Origin: Modestobacter excelsi | GTDB lineage: Bacteria; Actinomycetota; Actinomycetes; Mycobacteriales; Geodermatophilaceae | Direction: 5' to 3' | Assembly: GCF_005930495.1 (NCBI RefSeq) | Contig: NZ_SJEX01000020.1 | Location: 1-59,313, forward strand | Length of the DNA stretch: 59,313 nucleotides | Part shown: positions 47,835-59,313 of the stretch, one piece after another | Numbering within the stretch: position 1 is the stretch's first letter | Layout: the number at the start of each line of letters is the position of its first letter | Position numbers and translations under genes: made by a program | The notes under the pieces: model-generated | Told to the model about the DNA's origin: nothing | Databases searched by the model: none | The model's input: the letters and a program-made list of their open reading frames with translations, nothing else

Positions 47835-47934
47835 GGGCTCCCGATCGGTCAGGCCGCCGGACCGGCAGCTGCGTCCCCATCCTGCCGGACCCGGTCGGGA
47901 CCGGCGACGCGTCGGTCGTGCGGGGTGGGGCGAG

Positions 47935-47979
47935 CGACGACGGCGGGGCGGGGGACCTGCCCCCGCCCCGCCGTCGTCG
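47935..47979 (-). terminator. perfect 20-bp hairpin after glgB
   Basis: Positions 47935-47954 pair without mismatch with 47960-47979 around a 5-nt loop, 16 bp downstream of the glgB stop. It ends the glgE-treS-mak-glgB transcript. Confidence 0.8.
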
Positions 47980-47995
47980 TGACCCGGGTGCTGCC

Positions 47996-51112
<3,117 letters not shown>

Positions 51113-51142
51113 GGGTTCCCTCCAGGTGCGTCGGTCTTGTCC

Positions 51143-51199
51143 GGCCTCTCTGCAGGGGCCCTCGCCGAGCGGAGCGAGGCGTGGGAGGCAGAGAGGTCC
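51143..51199 (-). repeat. stop-proximal hairpin element, copy E
   Basis: Reverse-strand copy starting 4 nt after the mak stop. Arms 51145-51153 and 51188-51196 (CCTCTCTGC/GCAGAGAGG) pair perfectly, and an inner CCTCGC/GCGAGG stem is also present. It lies inside the operon before glgB. Confidence 0.8.
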
Positions 51200-51203
51200 T
51201 TCT

Positions 51204-52576
51204 TCAGTCGCCGGAGGTCAACCGGGACAGCGAGCTGAGCGGGATCATGAGCCAGTGCGGCCGGTTGCGCGCCTCGTACACACACTCGTACACCGCCTTG
51301 TCGGCCTCGAACGCGCGCAGCAGCGCGGATTCGCTCGACAGTGTGAGGTCCGGGGCGGCGGCGGAGTAGCCCGCACAGAACGCGGTGCGGTTCCGCTCGG
51401 CCCACTCCTGCGCGCGGTAGGCGCGCTGCGGGTCACCCGGCTGCTCGACGAGCATGTGCCGGGCGGCGTAGTCGAAGGACCGCAGCATCCCGGCGACGTC
51501 GCGCAGCGGGGTGTCGTTCTCCCGGCGGGCCGCCAGCGGTCGGGCCGGCTCGCCCTCGAAGTCCAGCACGATCCAGCCGGTCGTCGTCCGCAGCACCTGG
51601 CCCAGGTGCAGGTCGCCGTGCACCCGCTGGCGGAGCACCGGCTCGTCGGTCCCGGCGACCGCGGCGTACAGCGTCCGCAGCGCGTCGGCGTGCTCGGCGA
51701 GGTCGGGGACGACGGCGAGCGCCGCATCCAGCCGCTCGGTCATCTGGGCGGCGACCGCGGCGTACCAGTCCCGGTCGGCCGGCTCGGTGGGCAGCACCCG
51801 GGCGAGGTCGGCGTGGACCGAGGCGGTGGCCTCGCCCAGTCGCTCGCTCTCCCCGGCGAAGTCGCCGCCCACCTCGTCGGCGTGCAGGTCGCCCTCGGCG
51901 TAGAGGTCGCGGACGCTGGAGGTGGCCAGCCGCCAGCCGTCGCTGGCGTTGGGCACGAAGGCCTGCAGCATCGCGACGGTGGCCGGCTGCTGGGCGGGGT
52001 CGGGGTCGTCGATCTCGATGTGCCCGAGCAGCGGGGCGATGTGCTTGTTCTCGGTGCGGCGCAGGGCGTCGAGGATCTCCACGTCGGGGTTGAGCCCCGG
52101 CTCGAGCCGGCGGAACAGCTTCAGGATCGCCGTCTCGCCGTAGACCAGCGAGGTGTTGCTCTGCTCGGTCGAGATCACGTCGCCGGGCAGGCCCTCGGGG
52201 ATGTAGGCGACCCCGGCGGGGTGGAAGTGCATCGGGCCGACGGTCGAGGCGGCCACCAGGTGGGTGAGCCACGGGACGGTCGCGTCGCGGTCGCGCATCG
52301 CGTCGTAGGCGTAGTTCTCACCGTGCGACCCCGGTACCGCGCCGACGAACGCCGCGGCGAGGTCCTCGGCCGGGGCGCTGCGCCAGGACAGCGGCACCAG
52401 GTAGGTCTCGGTGTGCCCGTCGGTGTACCCGACCCGGACCCGGTGCACGGACAGCGCGGGGTCGGACTGGTCGAGGAAGAAGCCGTCCTCGCTCACCGAC
52501 GCCCACTCGCGGCCCTTCCCGCCGAACCACCGCTGCCCGGGCATCCAGTCGGCCAGCATGTCGGTCAACGCACTCA

Positions 52577-52577
<1 letters not shown>
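51204..52577 (-). CDS. mak: maltokinase
   Basis: Phosphorylates maltose to maltose-1-phosphate with ATP (Pep2/Mak); 457 residues. The kinase-like core has [10 protein letters not shown] (catalytic loop) and VLDFEGEP (metal DFE). The N-terminal cap contains [13 protein letters not shown], typical of actinobacterial maltokinases. In some species it is fused to treS; here it is separate but its ATG overlaps the treS stop (ATGA), so the two are translationally coupled. Confidence 0.94.
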
Positions 52578-54439
<1,862 letters not shown>

Positions 54440-54493
54440 GGAGAGGGTTCCTCGTTCATAGGGCTGGGCACGTGCGCTGGGGCTTGGCGTCGT

Positions 54494-54548
54494 GGCCTGC
54501 TTGCAGGGGCCCGCCGCTGGCCTGCGAGCGGTGGGGGCGGGCAGGTCC
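54494..54548 (-). repeat. stop-proximal hairpin element, copy F
   Basis: Reverse-strand copy starting 4 nt after the glgE stop. Outer arms 54496-54504 and 54537-54545 pair at 7 of 9 positions. The inner stem CCGCT/AGCGG is perfect, and the loop keeps CGCAGG. It lies between glgE and treS inside the operon. Confidence 0.75.
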
Positions 54549-54552
54549 TCGT

Positions 54553-56559
<2,007 letters not shown>

Positions 56560-56566
56560 CGCGGCA

Positions 56567-56572
56567 ACGCTA
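56567..56572 (-). promoter_or_regulatory. -10 TAGCGT, leaderless glgE
   Basis: Reverse-strand TAGCGT ends 7 nt before ATG 56559. Together with the glgP promoter it forms a 135-bp divergent regulatory region. Confidence 0.6.
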
Positions 56573-56682
56573 TCCAGAAGGCCCCCAGCTCACACGTCGG
56601 CGGCGGTCCTGGTCGGCCGGGGGACCAGGACGGCCGCTGCGACCGCTGCCCGGAGGACCCTGTGCGTGAGCGCGGTCACGAT

Positions 56683-56688
56683 TATGGT
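56683..56688 (+). promoter_or_regulatory. -10 TATGGT, leaderless glgP
   Basis: TATGGT ends 6 nt before ATG 56695; no ribosome-binding site. Confidence 0.6.
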
Positions 56689-56694
56689 CAGCCG

Positions 56695-59244
56695 ATGCGA
56701 GCTCTCCGACGACTCACCGTCCGCGCCTCCCTGCCCGAGGCGCTGAGGCCGCTGTCGCAGCTGGTCATCAACCTGCGCTGGTCCTGGCACTGGGCGACCC
56801 GCGACCTCTTCGAGGCGCTCGACCCCGAGCTGTGGGCCAGCTGCGGAGGCGACCCGGTGAAGGTGCTCGGGGAGGTCTCCGCCGAGCGGCTGGCCACGCT
56901 GGCCGAGGACCAGGAGTTCCTGCGGCGCATGCACGCCGTCGCCGAGGACCTGCGCACCTACCTGGACGCCCCGCACTGGTACCAGTCGCTGGGTGCGGAG
57001 GCGCCGGCCTCGATCGCCTACTTCTCCGCGGAGTTCGGCATCACCGAGGTGCTCCCGCAGTACTCCGGCGGCCTGGGCATCCTGGCCGGCGACCACCTCA
57101 AGGCCGCCTCCGACCTCGGCGTCCCGCTGATCGGTGTCGGGCTGCTCTACCGGTCCGGCTACTTCTCGCAGAGCCTCTCGCCCGACGGGTGGCAGCTCGA
57201 GCACTACCCGGCGCTGGACCCGCACGGCCTGCCCCTGAAGCTGCTCCGGGAGCCCGACCGCACCGCGGTGGTCATCTCGGTGCCGCTGCCGGAGGGGCGC
57301 ACGCTGTACGCCCACGTGTACCGGGCCCAGGTCGGCCGGGTGTCGCTGCTGCTGCTCGACAGCGACATCGAGGAGAACGCCCCGGCCGAGCGCGGGGTCA
57401 CCGACCGGCTGTACGGCGGGGGAGAGGACCACCGGCTGCGGCAGGAGATGCTGCTGGGCATCGGTGGCGTCCGCGCCGTCCGGGCGTTCTGCTCGCTGAC
57501 CGGGACCCCGCAGCCCGAGGTGTTCCACGCCAACGAGGGCCACGCCGGCTTCCAGGGCGTCGAGCGGATCCGCGAGCTGACCGAGTCCCACGGGCTGTCC
57601 TTCGGTGAGGCGCTGCAGGCGGTGCGCGGCGGCACGGTGTTCACCACACACACCCCGGTGCCCGCCGGGATCGACCGGTTCCCCCGGGCGCTGATCGAGC
57701 GGTACTTCGCCGGCTTCGGGGTGCCGGTGGAGCAACTGCTCCCGCTGGGCGCCGAGGAGGACCCGAGCAAGTTCAACATGGCGCACATGGGCCTGCGGCT
57801 GGGCCAGCGCGCCAACGGGGTGAGCCAGCTGCACGGCCACGTCAGCCGGGACATGTTCGGCGCGCTGTGGCCGGGCTTCGACGCCGACGACGTGCCGATC
57901 AGCGCCATCACCAACGGCGTGCACGCCCCGACCTGGACCGCCCGCGAGCTGCTCGAGCTGGGCACCCAGACCACCAGCCAGGGCGACCCGGCGGCGGTCC
58001 AGGGCGAGGTGCACTTCGACGGCGTCGACCGGATCGACGCCGGCGAGCTGTGGAGCACCCGGCGGCTGCTGCGCGGGCGGCTGGTCGAGGAGGTCCGCCG
58101 CCGGGTCCGCGCCACCGCGCTGTCCCGCGGGGCGGCCGAGGCCGAGCTCGGCTGGACCGAGACCGCCTTCGACCCCGACGTGCTGACGATCGGCTTCGCC
58201 CGGCGGGTCCCCTCCTACAAGCGGTTGACGCTGATGCTCAAGGACCCGGCGCGGCTCAAGGCGCTGCTGCTGGACGACCAGCGGCCTATCCAGCTCGTCA
58301 TCGCCGGCAAGAGCCACCCCGCCGACGACGGCGGCAAGCAGCTCATCCAGCAGATGGTGAAGTTCGCCGACGACCCGGAGATCCGGCACCGGATCGCGTT
58401 CCTGCCCAACTACGACATCGGCATGGCGCGCTACCTGTACTGGGGCTGCGACGTCTGGCTGAACAACCCGCTGCGGCCGCTGGAGGCCTGCGGCACCTCG
58501 GGCATGAAGTCCGCCCTCAACGGCGGGCTGAACCTCTCCATCCGGGACGGCTGGTGGGACGAGTGGTTCGACGGCCAGAACGGCTGGGCCATCCCGACCG
58601 CCGACGGCGTGTCCGACCACGACCGGCGGGACGAGGTGGAGGCGCAGGCCATCTACGAGCTGCTCGACCGGCAGGTGCTCCCGCGCTTCTACGAGGTCGA
58701 CAGCGACGGCGTCCCGACCCGGTGGGTGGAGATGATCCGGGACACCCTGCGCGAGACCGGGCCGAAGGTGCAGGCCACCCGGATGGTGCGGGACTACGTG
58801 GAGCAGCTGTACGTGCCGGCCGCCGGTGCGGCGCGGGCCATGGCGGACGGCGGCTACGAGGCTGCGCGCAGCGAGGCGAGCTGGCGGTCGCACGTGCTGG
58901 AGAACTGGCACGGCGTGCGGGTGGCGCACGTGGAGGCGACCGGTGTGGGGGAGACCCCGGAGATCGGCGGTGGGATCGACCTGCGCGCCGAGGTGGAGCT
59001 GCCGGGGCTGACGCCGCACGACGTCCTCGTCGAGGCCGCGTTCGGGCGGGTCGACGACGCCGACGGGCTGCACCAGGTGACCACCGTCCCGATGGGGCAC
59101 GAGATCACCGAGGGGTCCCGGCACTGGTTCACCGCGACCGTGCCGCTGACCCGGACGGGCGCCTTCGGCTACACCGTGCGGGTGCTGCCGCACTCCCAGC
59201 ACGCGGCGGTACCGGCAGAGCTCGGTGTCGTGGTCAACGCGTGA
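56695..59244 (+). CDS. glgP: alpha-glucan (glycogen) phosphorylase
   Basis: Releases glucose-1-phosphate from alpha-glucan; 849 residues. The N-terminal DUF3417 segment (RWSWHWATRDLFEALDPELW) marks the actinobacterial/archaeal GT35 subtype. The PLP lysine is K605 in GTSGMKSALNGG; YFSAEFGI, YSGGLGILAGDHLKAASDLG and THTPVPAG are conserved. A C-terminal extra domain (about 745-849) is typical of this subtype. Divergent from the glgE operon, placing degradation opposite synthesis. Confidence 0.95.
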   Translation: MRALRRLTVRASLPEALRPLSQLVINLRWSWHWATRDLFEALDPELWASCGGDPVKVLGEVSAERLATLAEDQEFLRRMHAVAEDLRTYLDAPHWYQSLGAEAPASIAYFSAEFGITEVLPQYSGGLGILAGDHLKAASDLGVPLIGVGLLYRSGYFSQSLSPDGWQLEHYPALDPHGLPLKLLREPDRTAVVISVPLPEGRTLYAHVYRAQVGRVSLLLLDSDIEENAPAERGVTDRLYGGGEDHRLRQEMLLGIGGVRAVRAFCSLTGTPQPEVFHANEGHAGFQGVERIRELTESHGLSFGEALQAVRGGTVFTTHTPVPAGIDRFPRALIERYFAGFGVPVEQLLPLGAEEDPSKFNMAHMGLRLGQRANGVSQLHGHVSRDMFGALWPGFDADDVPISAITNGVHAPTWTARELLELGTQTTSQGDPAAVQGEVHFDGVDRIDAGELWSTRRLLRGRLVEEVRRRVRATALSRGAAEAELGWTETAFDPDVLTIGFARRVPSYKRLTLMLKDPARLKALLLDDQRPIQLVIAGKSHPADDGGKQLIQQMVKFADDPEIRHRIAFLPNYDIGMARYLYWGCDVWLNNPLRPLEACGTSGMKSALNGGLNLSIRDGWWDEWFDGQNGWAIPTADGVSDHDRRDEVEAQAIYELLDRQVLPRFYEVDSDGVPTRWVEMIRDTLRETGPKVQATRMVRDYVEQLYVPAAGAARAMADGGYEAARSEASWRSHVLENWHGVRVAHVEATGVGETPEIGGGIDLRAEVELPGLTPHDVLVEAAFGRVDDADGLHQVTTVPMGHEITEGSRHWFTATVPLTRTGAFGYTVRVLPHSQHAAVPAELGVVVNA

Positions 59245-59249
59245 TGGAG

Positions 59250-59303
59250 GGCCCCGCTGCCTCCACGCCTCGCGAGCTCGGCGCGGGCCCCTGCAGCGGG
59301 GCC
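59250..59303 (+). repeat. stop-proximal hairpin element, copy G
   Basis: Follows the glgP stop by 5 nt. Arms GGCCCCGCTGC (59250-59260) and GCAGCGGGGCC (59293-59303) pair over 11 bp. The inside contains CGCCTCGCGAGCTCGGCGCG. Runs almost to the window end. Confidence 0.8.
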
Positions 59304-59313
59304 GGGCGGGAGG

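Overview
The window is chromosomal DNA of very high G+C with almost exclusively G/C third codon positions. Its gene order is typically actinobacterial: argS-lysA-hom-thrC-thrB-rho-rpmE-prfA-prmC-tsaC-glyA-wecA-atpIBEFHAGDC, followed by a DUF2550 gene, a PduO-type adenosyltransferase, murA and nucS, and then a GlgE-pathway cluster. A Rho with an Arg/Asp-rich insertion, NucS instead of MutS/MutL, an Asp-type MurA, and the TreS/Mak/GlgE/GlgB set all fit Actinomycetota. The flavour suggests Geodermatophilaceae (Blastococcus/Geodermatophilus/Modestobacter-like), but the family assignment is an inference. I see no insertion sequence, prophage, CRISPR array or rRNA. There is one tRNA, tRNA-Arg(CCG).

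Layout. 1-2.9 kb: a class III nucleotidyl cyclase and an ABC-F ATPase. 2.9-4.7 kb: tRNA-Arg and a DUF3105-DUF305 membrane-protein pair, reverse strand. 4.9-11.6 kb: argS, lysA and the threonine genes hom, thrC and thrB, tightly coupled. 11.8-20.0 kb: rho, rpmE, prfA, prmC, tsaC, glyA and the lipid-linked GlcNAc-1-phosphate transferase. 20.0-29.2 kb: F1Fo ATP synthase. Here atpC is separated from atpD by a strong terminator and a probable small unknown gene. 29.2-31.6 kb: cobalamin adenosyltransferase and murA, divergent. 31.7-38.5 kb: an oxidoreductase, a GAF-EAL phosphodiesterase, DUF2071, an enoyl-CoA hydratase, nucS and a duplicated 3-hydroxyacyl-CoA dehydrogenase. 38.5-46.3 kb: sortase plus DUF4397 protein, a DivIVA-like coiled-coil protein, methylmalonyl-CoA epimerase, thiolase, an FAD oxidoreductase and a thioredoxin-TPR protein. 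46.4-59.3 kb: a metallopeptidase lipoprotein, then glgE-treS-mak-glgB (reverse) and divergent glgP.

The genes are mostly housekeeping: lysine/threonine synthesis, translation and termination, wall precursors, energy, acyl-CoA metabolism and alpha-glucan/trehalose turnover. TreS makes maltose from trehalose, Mak phosphorylates it, GlgE extends glucan from maltose-1-phosphate, GlgB branches it, and GlgP degrades it.

The most unexpected signals lie outside the standard gene content. (1) A dispersed hairpin element of about 55 bp sits 1-5 nt after stop codons, with arms that change in a base-pair-preserving way between copies. (2) Sixteen genes have an NANNNT -10-like hexamer ending 6-8 nt before the start codon, which predicts leaderless mRNAs. 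(3) GlgB has a 280-residue N-terminal extension with histone-H1-like KRTRKAAA repeats. (4) A gene-like ORF and extra regulatory signals separate atpD from atpC. (5) Several short ORFs end in ATGA overlaps with the next gene, and prmC appears to start at CTG.
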